A stretch of DNA of 64,000 bases, taken from contig ML213538.1 of NCBI GenBank assembly GCA_004369045.1, positions 19,031 through 83,030 of the forward strand. The letters run 5' to 3'. The notes under the pieces are model-generated. The model ran no database searches. It saw only the letters and a list, made by a program, of their open reading frames with translations, and had not been told where the DNA came from. Positions within the stretch are counted from its first letter, which is position 1. Each line of letters begins with the position of its first letter. This DNA comes from Heliocybe sulcata (Eukaryota > Basidiomycota > Agaricomycetes > Gloeophyllales > Gloeophyllaceae). Position numbers and translations under genes: made by a program. Shown here one piece after another: positions 23,009-34,819 of this stretch.

Positions 23009-26000
23009 ATGGCGCATCTACGGGAAGCATTGGTGAGTCTATATCCCGTTCAGCTTCAAGCTTGGAGAGGCTAATGGTGAATCCGATAGTGGGAGAGCGG
23101 CCATGACGAGTCAGTCGAAGTAAACCAGCGTGCCCTTATAGACAAGGTTCTAGCTCGGTACTCAGGAGAGTTTACAGGTATGTTCTGCATGTATGTGCTC
23201 TATCCTCTTATGTGTACACCATTATCTTCCAGTTTTCCGAGAGTTGCTACAGAACTCGGATGACGCAGGCTCCTCTGCCGTAGAGATCCACTTCGAGACC
23301 TTAGCATATACGAAGAGGAAGACAGACGATGGGGAATCTGAGGGAGATGCTAATGCCTCTTTGCTACCTTCTGGGAAGCAGGATTTACCGGATCTGAAAA
23401 CTGTGCAGGTACGTTCCCGGATTCTGATCAAAAGTTCATCCCTGCAACGGTTGGATAGGTGCATCAGTGGGTATTTAAGAATAATGGCCAAGCTTTCCGA
23501 GAAGAGGACTGGAGCCGGCTTAAGAAGATAGGTGAGCGACAAGTTATGGTCAGAATGTGAGGCTGTCATGAACTCGAATTCAGCGGAGGGAAATCCGGAC
23601 GAGGAGAAGATCGGCGCCTTCGGCGTAGGTACGTTAGGCCACGTCAGTTTCTAGGGTACATCTAACGTCTACTATAGGCTTCTACAGCTTATTCTCCGTG
23701 ACCGAAGATCCATTCGTGACATCAGGAGACCAATGGATGGGTTTCTACTGGAAAGGAGACCAAGTATGTATGCCAATACGCTCAGTATCACCCACTAAAC
23801 AGAGTACAGCTCCTAGCCCGCCGAGGCAACACGTCCAAAGAGCCCGATCCCTGGACATCCTTCCTCATGGTTCTGCGCGAGCCCTCGCCACTCCCGCCCG
23901 CCTTCGACTTCACCCGCTTCCTCGCCTCGTCGATCACATTCATGGCACATCTACGCGAAGTCAGCCTGTTCCTCGACGACAAGCGCCTCGCGCGGCTTGT
24001 TAAGACGCCCGGGCACCCGAAGGCTCTTGGTATTCCACGTGGACTGAAGAGTACTAGCCCTGGTGGAGGGATGGTCGTCAAGGGTATTCAGGCTACGCGT
24101 GAGTTTAGTAACACATGTAGTGTCATTGAGGACTACTGACATGTCCCCCTCAGCGCTTCATATCAAAGCTGAAGTCCTTCGGTGGGTGTACTCGGCCGGG
24201 ACTGAGAAGCCCCCGCCAGTCATTGTCCAGGCTAAGTCCAAGCAGGCGCCGTCGTCGGGCGGCTTCTTCTCGAATTTGTTCTCATCCTTGGGCTCTACAC
24301 CTTCACGTGCTTCTACTCCTGTTCCGCAGCCACCACCGAAGCCGCAGCCTCAGGTCAACTTGCTTGAAGTCAACGAGAGCAGTGTTACGCTGTCGATATT
24401 CACTGCGGATGTGGAGGTAAAACTGGACAAGAAGCTTGAGAAGGAGCTGTATCGGAGTACGAAGAAGAATCCGCCCGCGAGGTTGAAGTATGAGTTGATA
24501 TATGTATGTGATAGTCATTCAGTGTGGGACTGCGCTAACCATTGCATAGACCGGCAAGGACGAGTACGACGACAGTAAGAAAGAAGACGACAGGTACCCA
24601 TACACCACCGGTAGTATATTCCAGGGTTTGCGTGCGGACTTGGATGGGTCAGTGCCTGGGATGAGGTATCCAAATCTGGCTTTGCATTGACAACGTTTTA
24701 CATAGTACGGGATCCGCTCGTGTTTTTATTGTAAGTTTCCATCCGAATTCTGCGTCTCGATTCTGACCTTCGCGACCAGGGACACGCCACGGGCCAGACT
24801 ACAGGTATCGGTGGCCATATGGCCGCGCGCTTCATACCCACCGTCGAGCGTGAGTCCATCGATCTGATGGACCGCAATGTGGCCAGTGAGTCTCTACGTT
24901 CGCTCTTTGCGCGTTACATCGGCTGATTGACTCTCCAGTATGGAACAAGGAACTCCTCTATGTGGGTGGCTTCCTCTCACGCGCGGCATACACCATCGAG
25001 CTCGCCAACATCCGGGAAGTCTGGAACGGGCTCGCAACAGCACCCGACGAGGCGTCGAAAGAGATCAAGGCCCATCTGTGCAACCGCGGCCTTCATGTCC
25101 TCAAATTCTTCACGTTCCATCCCTCGACGCCGTCTTCGACAGTCTCACAGCTCTTGCAAGACGCGTTCTTCTCGTGCGGTACGGGCACGGGCCAGGGGTT
25201 CTTGATCATATCAACGGCGGGCGTTCAAGATGCGGGAGAGGTACGGATGCCGGACGAGGCCTTCGCCGGGTTCTTGAAGAATCTGCCTGTCATACCTGCA
25301 GAGGTGCTTGCCGAGGCGAAGTTGATGGTGGACGTCTTGCAGGCACGCAGACTACTGAAGGACGTCACATTCGATGATGTACTGAAGGAGTTGAGGCTGA
25401 GGCCGCTGACCGAGGTGGAGACGGTTGCGATGCTGAAGTGGTGGATAACGGTGCACAGATCGGGGCAGGGTCATGTGCGTGTGCGGACGGAGCTGTTGAA
25501 CGCTGCTGTCATGTCGACTGGGACGCCAGGAGGTCCGGACGAGAAGATTGTCCAGCTGTCCGCAATCGAGACGTTCATGAATCCCAAGCAGACTGGTGCA
25601 GTCATTCCTACGGACGGTCCATTGCCGGAGCATTTGCTGCCTTTGAGCATCAGCAAGGCGCTGGAACTGGACATGCTGGTGGTGACCTTTGGGTGGCGGG
25701 AGCTTACGGTGATCGACTGGCTCAAGCACATCACGAATGCCGGACTGAGGGAGAAGGATGTGGAGCATGACCTGGCGAGGTCAGCTGTGTGGGCTGAGCG
25801 GGTATTCACGGGCATATCAAGGCAGTGGCCGTCGTTTGGCCAGCCCGTGCAGAAGGAGATTATCGGCTTGCTGAACGATATTGCTTGCGTGCCTACGACA
25901 GCTGGCATAAAACGAGCAGGAGAGGCTTACTTCCCGAATGTGAACCTGTTCGGAGACTTGCCGACTGTTGCTTTTCCCTCTGCGATGCCTATTAAGGGGC

Positions 26001-29000
26001 AGCTGGAGAGGCTTTTGACCGCGCTGGGAGTTCGCAAGCATGTGGATCTGCAGGTGGTCTTTAACAGGTAGGGAGGGCAGCTTTATCGTGTTTGGGGACG
26101 TACGCACATTACTATTTTTCCAGGATGATCAAGACGGGGGATTGGACTATTGCCGACCTGACTAAATACCTGGTATCGGTGCAAACCACACTTGCCAATG
26201 AAGAAATCACACGTCTTCGCAACACTTCCGCCTTTCCTCGTGAAACTTATCCTGGAGAGGATGCGGAGAAAAACAAGACGGTCCGATACAAAGCATCAGA
26301 TCTTTATGAACCTTTGGATATTTTCCGTGAATTAAAACTTCCAGTGCTTGACTGGGGCGGCCAAGTCAAGTGGAGGGGTTCTTCGGAAGAAGGTTTGCAT
26401 GTCCATTATGATCCGCCCATTCAGTACTCATAGCGTGCCATGACTTTATAGCCAAGTTTCTGTACCGCCTCGGCCTGCTCAGATTTCCGCCCTTGGAAGT
26501 CATCATAAATCTTGCCGCAGGTCCAGATGCAGGTGCTCGGAAGGCAGCGATGAAGTACTTCCTGGACAACTTCGCGTCGCGGTATTCCGATTATAATCCG
26601 GATCAGTTCGGAGATAAGGCCTTTATACCCGCCAGAGACGGTGGTCTCGCGAAACATGGCGAAGTCCGCTGACAGTCTATCTAAATAGGCATAATACTGA
26701 TTCTTTTCAGGTCTTCGCGAACTCGGACTGGGAGAAACTGGGCTATCGGATAGTAGATGACAGCATACGCAATGATGCGCTCACCAAGCTCAAAATCTCT
26801 GAGCATCCGCATCCCTCTGGTCTGGTATCCTTACTTCAACGTAAACCGCCACCTACAGAAGCGATTGCGAGCCAGTGGTTTGCCGTCTTAGCGACCAGGA
26901 TTTCAGGTATGCATGTGCTCCACATGTAGAACGAGCATGTGGTTGATGATTACGCCAGCCTTTATGCCTAGTCAACTCAAGACACTGTCGCAGATGCCTA
27001 TCGTTCCGACGCGCTCCGTCGGTACGGAGAAATCTGTAGTACGCATGCTACCCCCGGGTCAGTGCTACTTCGCAGGCGATTCTGATGGTCAAGTGCACTC
27101 TAAATTATTCGTATACGTCGACTTTGGACCTCAGGCCAATAGCTTCCTCATGGCATGTGGGGCCAAAAACAAACCATCGGTGGACGAGATAGCCCAAATG
27201 ATGCTCGGTGATCCCCGTCGATTTTACAGCGAGGTAGGAGGCAGACTAAAGTGAGTCCGGTATGCAGATTCAGTAGGCGGTATGGCTGACCTCACTAGCT
27301 TCTTGATGGAGTTGCGCAACTTGGCTGCCAACCGGCGTGCTATTGCGCCCGCAACTTTCACCAGAATGAAACGTGCACAAATCCTCTTAGGGTCTCGTAG
27401 AGTCAAGACAGGCGCTTCCAAAGTCCGGGATGCAGCAGCTCCTAATCAAGATGTAGATGAGGAGGATTGGCAGTACGAATACGACCTAAGACGGGCTGAA
27501 GAAGTCATCGTGGCGGATGAGATCAACTCATACCGGCTTTTTGGCGAATCTATATTTACCGCCCCACAGGAAGACCTTCTCGAAGGTAAGCAATGTTCGC
27601 AATTACAGTCCGTACTCTGACATCAGTCGTATAGAGTTCTACATCGACCTGGGATGTCCGCGTCTCAGTCGCCTGGTGCGAGAAGACTACAAGACAAGCA
27701 GCGAAATCAGAGGAGCGAAGGTGGCGGCGGAGACAAGAGCTCGTGTGCTGGAACGTCTGCCGTTGTTCCTCCATGAGCACCGACATGAGAATCTACGTTT
27801 CACGTACAATTGGCTCAACTCTGGTAACAACTTTGTAGTCAAGACTTTCGGGAAGCTCATCGTGACCAAATCGATGAAATATGGAGCGAAACTTCTCTCA
27901 CAAGAGCGGGAAGCCTCTGCAGCAGCGAAACGCGATGGAAACGGACCTGCACAGCTGTGGTTGGCAGGAAATACGCAGGTCGACATGTATGAGTGCGTAG
28001 TAACTACACACTGCATGATTGGCTGAAACTAACGGGGGCTGGTCAGGGTCGCCACTTCATTATGCCATCTCCTGTTCCAGAACCCTCGGAATAACGATGC
28101 GCTGCTATTCATGACCATTCTTTCCACGGATTTGAAGTCTCTGATGCGTCGAGGGTACAATGGTATGTTTTTCGCTATATTACCGACGACTCTCACGTGA
28201 CACCAATGAAGTCGACAGAATCTTGCGGCAACAGCAAGCCCAGCGTGAAGCCGCCTACAATGCCGCTAGAGAGAAGATGGTAGCTGAGACAGCCCTCGTT
28301 TCGGATGCTTCCCCTGCCCTACCGGCGGACCTACCACCTTCGCAGTCGCTGCTGGGTAATGCCCCCGAAAGACCCGAAAGTACCGCAGAGACACTGGTGT
28401 CTTCCGATTCAACTCCTCGCTCATCTTTGGAAGATATGCGGCGTGAACATCAATCTCAGCCACCCAGAGCTTCCTCGACGGCCAGTAATGCATTACAGCA
28501 CCTGATGCGAAGGTTCAATCGTCCACAGTCATCGTCGTCGTCGTCAGGAGGTTTGCCCGCGCCCAATCCTGGTCCGATGCCTAGGCCTTCCTCGTCTACC
28601 GTGACGCCATTGAGTAACATTGGTACGTAGCACAGTTCTACTTCAAGTCATTGCATGATGGTCCTAACTGAGAGCATAGCTTCCAATATCGATACGGCAG
28701 TCAAAGCCTGTCGAGAAGAGAAAAGCGACCTTGTTAATAATAGAAAACAAATGCAAACTGTCAAGGAGACCCTGGATGAGGGATACTGTGACGTCTCTGG
28801 GTACTCTCGAGACCTTCACAAAGCAGGCATGTCTCCATTGCCAGTCTGTGCTAAATCTACTCACCGCCTGTTTAGGAGATATGGGTGGCATCCCCGTCTT
28901 TGTATCACCTGGTACGTTTAGTGTTGTAGAAGCATCGCCCATGCTCATCCGTTTGTTTAGATGTTCTCGACCGTTATCGAACCCAAGGTAAGCCGCTCGG

Positions 29001-29536
29001 CCTGTGCTCTCCAGGTTCCATTTTGACAGAACAGTGCCAGCGGATCCAAAACGAAGCGACCCGAAGCGAGGTTTCATGGAAGACAAGCACGACCCCTTGG
29101 CAAGGTTTATCTACGTAATTCAAGAGCTGCGGGACGTGTACAAACTTCCCGCCAAGAGTCTGCATATTTTCTGCGACGTGGGCGGAGAGCTTATTGCCTT
29201 CAACCGGGAGGGAAGCCTCTATTTGAATCTGAGATATTACGAAGCATGGCGTGAGTCTACAGTTCCCGTAGCTCCATCCATCTCGCGTGGCTCATCAGTT
29301 TTCCATATAGACGACGAGGAGGTCAGTGCAGGCGATCGTTCCAAAGCCTACATATCGTGGTATATAAGACTCCCGCTTTCGATGATGAGAGCCTACTGAA
29401 TGTTTTCTCTAGGTACTTCACTCTGGCCCACGAAATTGCTCACAATCTAGTGCAACCCCATAACTCCGAGCATGAGTTCTATTTCTCTGCAATCTGCGAA
29501 CAATATCTAGTTCCCTTCGCTCGGCTGTTATCATGA
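23009..29536 (+). CDS. Very large sacsin-like HSP90-type ATPase protein with C-terminal HExxH motif
   Basis: About 1,700-1,760 residues in many exons; the first is 23009-23032, the second 23090-23177, and the third begins at 23233. The N-terminus holds a Bergerat-type ATP site: FRELLQNSDDAGSSA (catalytic Glu and Asn of the N-box) and, after further introns, KIGAFGVGFYSLFSVTED (glycine-rich lid). This places it with the sacsin/HSP90-like ATPases, chaperone-like proteins. The middle (about 23,800-27,600) is conserved-looking but unassigned, including RFIPTVERESIDLMDRNVA; I associate it with a fungal family of unknown function. A disordered Ser/Pro segment lies near 28,300-28,600. The last exon carries AHEIAHNLVQPHNSEHEFYF (HEIAH at 29429-29443), a zinc-metalloprotease-like signature. 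Stop is TGA at 29534. Start and most splice sites are supported by continuity of frame; a few middle introns were not resolved. Confidence 0.82.
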
Positions 29537-29756
29537 TCCTTCACTTGTACTTCTTGTCGCTATGTATAGTATCCTTGCTTGTATGGTCCGACGTTAAAGC
29601 GGTATCACGTAGAAAACCCACACTATGTAGTACCAAAGCGGACAGAAATAGGTGAAGGCTATCAAAGCCGTGTGCTTAGGGACCGATCGTAATAGGCTTG
29701 GACCTACAGACGCTGCCTCCGGCGAAAGCCGACAGCCGTCTTCCTACTAGCACTAC

Positions 29757-30836
29757 ATGCCTTACAGCCACCACTCTCATTCCGGTCAGTTCTGCAGACA
29801 TGCTACGGGCACGCTCGAGGAAGTCGTAAAAGAGGCCATTAAACAAGGCTTTCATACCTATGGTTTGACTGAACATGTGCCGCGATACAGAGAGGAGGAT
29901 CTGTATCCGGAAGAGGTACCCGTTACTTTACAGACCTGCTGTTTCCGGGTCCACTGAAATCACTCACGTTTAGGCTGGGTGCGGGACGGATATTCTCAGC
30001 AAACAATTTGATGACTTCCTCGATGAGGCACATCGACTCAAGCTCGCGTACGCCTCCCAGATACGCCTTCTAGTGGGGCTGGAGACCGAGTATATCACCG
30101 AAGTCGACCTTGAGAATCTGGAATACCTACTCCAGAAGCACCAGGGTCGCATTGATTACCTTGTGGGATCGGTCCACCATGTCAACGGCGTCCCCATCGA
30201 TTTTGATGCGGCGACTTACCAGAAGTCGGTACGAAGTCTTTCGACCGATGACCCCGCCTCGGATTCCTCCAGCCCGGACGCTCTGGATCGATTTCTGTGT
30301 TTCTACCTGGACGCACAGTACACCTTAATGCGTAGAGTTCACCCGGAGGTCATCGGCCACTTTGACCTCTGCTGTCTCTACACGCCGGAAATATCTCTGC
30401 CAGAACGTCACCAAGCATGGGAAAAGGTTGAACGTAATATCCAGTACGCAGTTCGCTATGGCGCAGTCTTTGAGGTAAATGCAGCTGCTCTGAGAAAGGG
30501 CTGGAATTCTCCGTACCCAGGCTCCGATATCCTGAAGGTTCGTCGCCTAGGCTCTCACCGCGTCGTTCTAGGCGCTCATGCCTCTCGTAACAGAGGATTC
30601 TACAGTGCGGAGGAAAACTGGTTCTTTCCGATGACAGCCATGGGCCTCACGCAGTGGGCCTCAACTATGCTCGCTTGGCAAAATACTTGATGAATATGCA
30701 AATCACCAAACTGCATTATCTGCAAGCGACGGAAGCACCGAACCCTTATGGACGGAGAGTATCCCTTGTCCCAGTAGAGGAAAACTGGTGGGAACATCCC
30801 TTCTGGAAGGGCAGCCTCCTCACTAGTCAACCGTAG
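29757..30836 (+). CDS. HIS2: Histidinol-phosphatase (PHP domain)
   Basis: Removes phosphate from histidinol phosphate, the step before histidinol dehydrogenase in histidine synthesis; cytosolic. 317 residues; exons 29757-29915, 29974-30537, 30606-30836. The PHP metal-site motifs are present: HHSHSGQF at the N-terminus, TEHVPRY, GLETEYI, VGSVHHVNGVPIDF and, in the last exon after an intron with a GTTCGT donor, LSDDSHGPHAVGLNYARL. The stop comes about 70 residues after this motif, the usual length for fungal HIS2. It lies 220 bases after the stop of the sacsin-like gene on the same strand, so promoter space is small. Confidence 0.95.
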
Positions 30837-32351
30837 GCGGATGGGATCGTCGACACTGCCATGTGTAGCGTCATTCGTCTCCCTTCTAACAGTGCGTGCA
30901 CCCCATTCACAACACATTCCAGTTAGGAATGTTTTTCGGACCCATGACCTTGTCGGACCGCTCGACATAAAGTGGTCCGATCCGCTCGAAGATCCCGCAG
31001 TCATGTTTGATACTCGTGGAATATCGTACCTAATGTCTGGGAACGGCGTATTCACGGAACATTCACGTCTTCCCTGTCATTTTTGCCCCTCTATTTTTTA
31101 TCTGATTGCCTGCTTCGCAAGTCGCAGGAAGGCCGACCGACATATACCTGAAGCAATGAAGATAAGGGCATAACGCCGTCACGGTATGTATAGCCATGTA
31201 CACCGCAGAGTGACTGGGACGTAAAGTCAGAGCTGATGATATGTATCCAGAGTCCTCAAGTGTCCGCCAGAAGCTTCTGGGCGTTATCTCATGGAAGATT
31301 CGCCGCGTCCGGAGTGTTCCCGCGAGAGGTAGGCAGTCTGTGATTGCCTTCCATGTGCCGCCTCTGTCAAGTAATGTTGGCACGCAACGGCGGGTCGGCG
31401 CCACAAAGCTCGGACAGTCGGGATCTTAGTGAACTCGTGCCCAGCGCACTATCGCTTGATCATGAAGAAGCACCCAACGTGGATCCGTGCGTGGATCAAT
31501 AATAGCAAGCGAGACGCAAGAGTATTCATCTCAACACCGTGTCCGTCTACCTATTCTCATTTTAACAGATCCGCGGCAAAGGATGCTGCAGCTGCAGAAC
31601 GGAGATGAGAAGATAGGAGCAGCTTCGCCGCGGGTCTTCAATCTAGATGCGGCGAGTGCCTATCTTGACATCTCACGGGCAGACCGAGTGTTGACGGAAC
31701 CTATTTCCGCTGACGTAGGCGTACTTGACGTCTCACATTCACTCGGACCCGGCTCCACTGTTGGCGATCGTGTTGCCAGTATACACAGGTCTTGAAACAG
31801 GGATGGCGGCGCTACTTCTTCTCTGTGTGGCAGAATCAACCCTCGTAAGGATCTCTCCACGCGAACCCACTGGTACGCAAACGGCAACTTTCCGATTGCC
31901 GCGAGGACTAGGAAGCGCTTTGTATTGAAATCATCTGGGAGCCCGCCGTATAGTCGTTTCGCTCCCGTCACGACAGGCCCTTTCGCGGCATCCCAGCAAC
32001 CATACTGTTGTTTTCTGTCAGTCTTTCACTCGCATGTCGCCGGGACGGTGCCGAGACGTGTTTGCCTGCAAATGGTACCGGCTCTGAGAAGCGCACAATG
32101 TTGCCATTAGACTATGGTGCTGAACCTTTGACAGAGTGAGCCGGTGCCTGTCTGGAAGCATCAAGGCCGCATTCTCCCGGTGGATCTGCGTTCTACTGAC
32201 CTCCAGAGCATGCCTATGTCCTCGCAGACAATATAATGCATCGCGGATCTGTACTGTCCCCGGTCACGATTATGCTGCAAACCCCAGCAGTCGCCTGTGG
32301 ATACTGACTAGATTTTCCTGGAGAACTCACAGGTGATACCACGCATGGGGG
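30837..32351. other. Intergenic, with one unassigned minus-strand frame
   Basis: About 1.5 kb with no recognised gene. The best candidate is a minus-strand frame at about 31660-31971 containing KRLYGGLPDDFNTKRFLVL and PFAYQWVRVERSLRGLIL. It has amphipathic, protein-like composition but resembles no family I know and could not be extended convincingly by splicing. The left part is the 3' region of HIS2. Confidence 0.35.
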
Positions 32352-32358
32352 TATAAAA
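32352..32358 (+). promoter_or_regulatory. TATA box of the 73-residue Cys/His protein gene
   Basis: TATAAAA lies about 120 bases before the ATG at 32476 in a GGGGTATAAAAGCAGG context, typical of a strong fungal promoter. It is the best TATA signal in the gene-rich part. Confidence 0.6.
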
Positions 32359-32475
32359 GCAGGCCTTGTAAGGCGACGTTCTCCAGCAATTTACTATCTC
32401 GTTCCCTCTCGTACGTCGCTAGCTGTGCCACTCTACCTAGTCTAACTGTTCTAGAGCATACTTTGCGCTCATAAC

Positions 32476-32796
32476 ATGTGCCGAATCCAAGTCCCGATGG
32501 CCACCCACTCTTGCGGCCACACTGAGGCTCATGGAGAGAATATAGTAAGTTCCCTTATACTCGTCGACAGCGTACCCTGACGGCGCCAATTCAGGTCGAC
32601 TGCCACTCTGCCACCTGCGTCTACAGCGTCGACCATCCGACAGACTGCAGGGATTGCGCCGCTGGTGGCAGACGCTGTCGAGCTTTGTCAGTTTTCTATA
32701 CCTTCATATGACTTTGACTCTGACAATTCATTCAGCAAGGTGCGACAGGCCGTCCCAGGCCCCACCCTCAGCACCCCGTGCCACAGTTGCAGCTAG
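32476..32796 (+). CDS. Small Cys/His-rich protein, 73 residues
   Basis: Too short and spliced to appear as a single open frame. Exons 32476-32544, 32595-32686 and 32736-32796, with introns of 50 and 49 bases, keep frame to a TAG stop. The protein starts MCRIQVPMATHSCGHTEAHG and holds a regular set of Cys and His: C2, CGH at 13-15, DC, C, H, C..C, then C and a C-terminal CHSCS. The pattern (CGH, DC, C, SxxH, CxxC) resembles a small protein type I recall from many mushroom genomes, with no known role. It suggests one or two zinc sites rather than secretion, as there is no signal peptide. A strong TATA box precedes it. The third exon is the least certain. Confidence 0.6.
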
Positions 32797-33044
32797 ACGA
32801 GGTGTACCACAGTGATGGAATGGGAACGATGTGCTCTCCGCACGGCCTTGTTATTTAAGAAGCTTGTTATGGTCACCCTTTGATGCGCATATACCATATA
32901 CTATTAGCTCGGAGACGTTGCGATAGCGTACGTGCATGATCTAGGGCAACGGATCTACGCGAAGCATGAGCCGGCAAACGCCGATTCGCTTAGATTGAAC
33001 GGTAGATCTCGGGCACCTGCAGTACACCATCAACAGCCTTAAGG

Positions 33045-34670
33045 ATGAACGTGCAACTGACGCCTCAGCAGACCGCCGCCTACCTGCGCACTCTCCCTTC
33101 TATCCGGGAACGATGCGGACGCGTACACGACCTCGCCAAGCAGGGAAGACTTGAATACTTCGAGTATAATCCAGAGAAAGAGGCGGATGTCGCCAATTTC
33201 TGCGCCGATATAATCCATGTACGTTTTGAAGCTGGTTTATGTCGGAAATCTGCTCACGTAGACTAGAGGGACTTTGGAAAAGACTATGCGAGTGTAAGGG
33301 TATCATGTCTATCTCATTAGCAGTGCTTATCCGAGCGCTGATTGCCTTAGATTCCTCCTCACGGACGCTGGAGACATCTCGACGCTGGACGACCTCGAAT
33401 TGAGCCCATGATTGCAAAATGGAAGAGTACTGGGAACATCGACGACAAAGAAATCTGCAAACGACTCCTGGACCTATTCCTCGTGTCTGTTCTGCTCGAC
33501 GCTGGGGCAGGAAATGCCTGGCAGTACAAGGAAGAAGACTCCGGTCAGACATTCAGTCGATCCGAGGGTTTGGGGGTAGCTAGCGTGCACATGTTCGCAC
33601 ACGGCCTATTCTCCGGAAATCCTGACCAGCCTTATATGGTGGATGGTGATTAGGCTTTTCATCTGCATCCCACTCCCCAGCTTTAATCATATTGTCCGCA
33701 GCCTTGGGACTGTCGAATATCACGGCGGAGAAGACTGCCACAGCGATGCAGGTGAACGAAGCTAATCCGATGGTGGGAATTGAAGGCCGTGCGTCGCTGT
33801 TGTCAAATCTGAGCCAAGCATTACGGAAAAACACCGAGTTCTTTGGAGAAGAAGCTAGGCCTGGAAATATGCTTGGTGAGAGTATCCTTGACGTCCCTAA
33901 TTTAACCGACATGCTAATGATGTCCAGACTTCTTGGAGCGCAACACGCGGGTGGACGGGGCGGTCCGAAAAATCCATGTCTCGAGCTTGTGGCATGTCTT
34001 GATGGAAGGTCTTGTTACAATTTGGCCCGCGAGACTGAGCCTCGGCGGAATTTCGTTGGGTGACGTCTGGCCATGCTCCGCGTTGAAGCCCTCTGCTGTC
34101 CCAGGAGATGACCTGGTTCCCTTCCACAAATTATCCGGATGGATCACGTACAGTTTGATTGAGCCGATAGAAAAGGTCATGAAATGGACATTCGAGGGCG
34201 TGGAAGATATGACGGGGTTACCGGAATATCGCAACGGTACGCCCATTACGTCTCGGACTCATTTTTGCCACTAAAAGTTGCGTTGTAGGTGGTTTGCTAG
34301 TCGACTTCGGCGTGTTGACTTTGAAGCAAGGTGCACTACCGGCTTCCTTCTATCCCAATCCGTCCTCCAATATTCCACGCCTGGTCCCATCGCACCCAGC
34401 CATAGTGGAATGGCGAGCAATGACCGTAATCGAACTGTAAGTTTCCCCGGCCGTAGTAGCAACGTGCATAAACTCATGAACCGTTTCACGCCCAGCGACA
34501 GGATTGCTGATGCCATACGCGCGAAACTGGGTCTATCCGCATCCCAGCTTACTCTCGCTCAAGTGCTGGAAAGCGCTACTTGGAAGGGAGGCCGGGAAAT
34601 CGCTAAACTGAAACGGCTCGAGACCGGAGGACCTCCCATCGACATCGAGAGCGACGGCACGGTATTCTGA
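33045..34670 (+). CDS. URC4: Uracil catabolism protein URC4 (DUF1688)
   Basis: Member of the URC4/Urg3 family required for use of uracil as nitrogen source through the URC pathway of fungi; its own reaction is not established. Exon 1 is 33045-33219. Family landmarks read across the introns: YLRTLPSIRERC, LEYFEYN, RDFGKDYASIPPHGRWRHLDAG, LLDAGAGNAWQYKEE, SEGLGVASVHMF, NPMVGIEGRASLL, SLGDVWPCSAL, DLVPFHKLSGWITYSLIEP, LTGLPEYRNGGL-type strand, and the final KLKRLETGGPPIDIESDGTVF before a TGA stop. Introns are about 50 bases. The protein is about 450 residues, the usual size, and intact. No other URC-pathway gene is in the window. The neighbour to the right is a sugar transporter on the opposite strand, ending 150 bases away. 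Confidence 0.9.
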
Positions 34671-34819
34671 TAAGCTTTGCGTCGTGCGTTACAGCCGGTG
34701 GGAGTTCCCGGCAAATAAAGGGACGAGAAGTTCGATGACCTTATTATACCAGATGTATACAACCTTAAAATAGAGGGACTCAAGAGCATGATGTCCGGAC
34801 AACGCGAGAAAGGAACACT

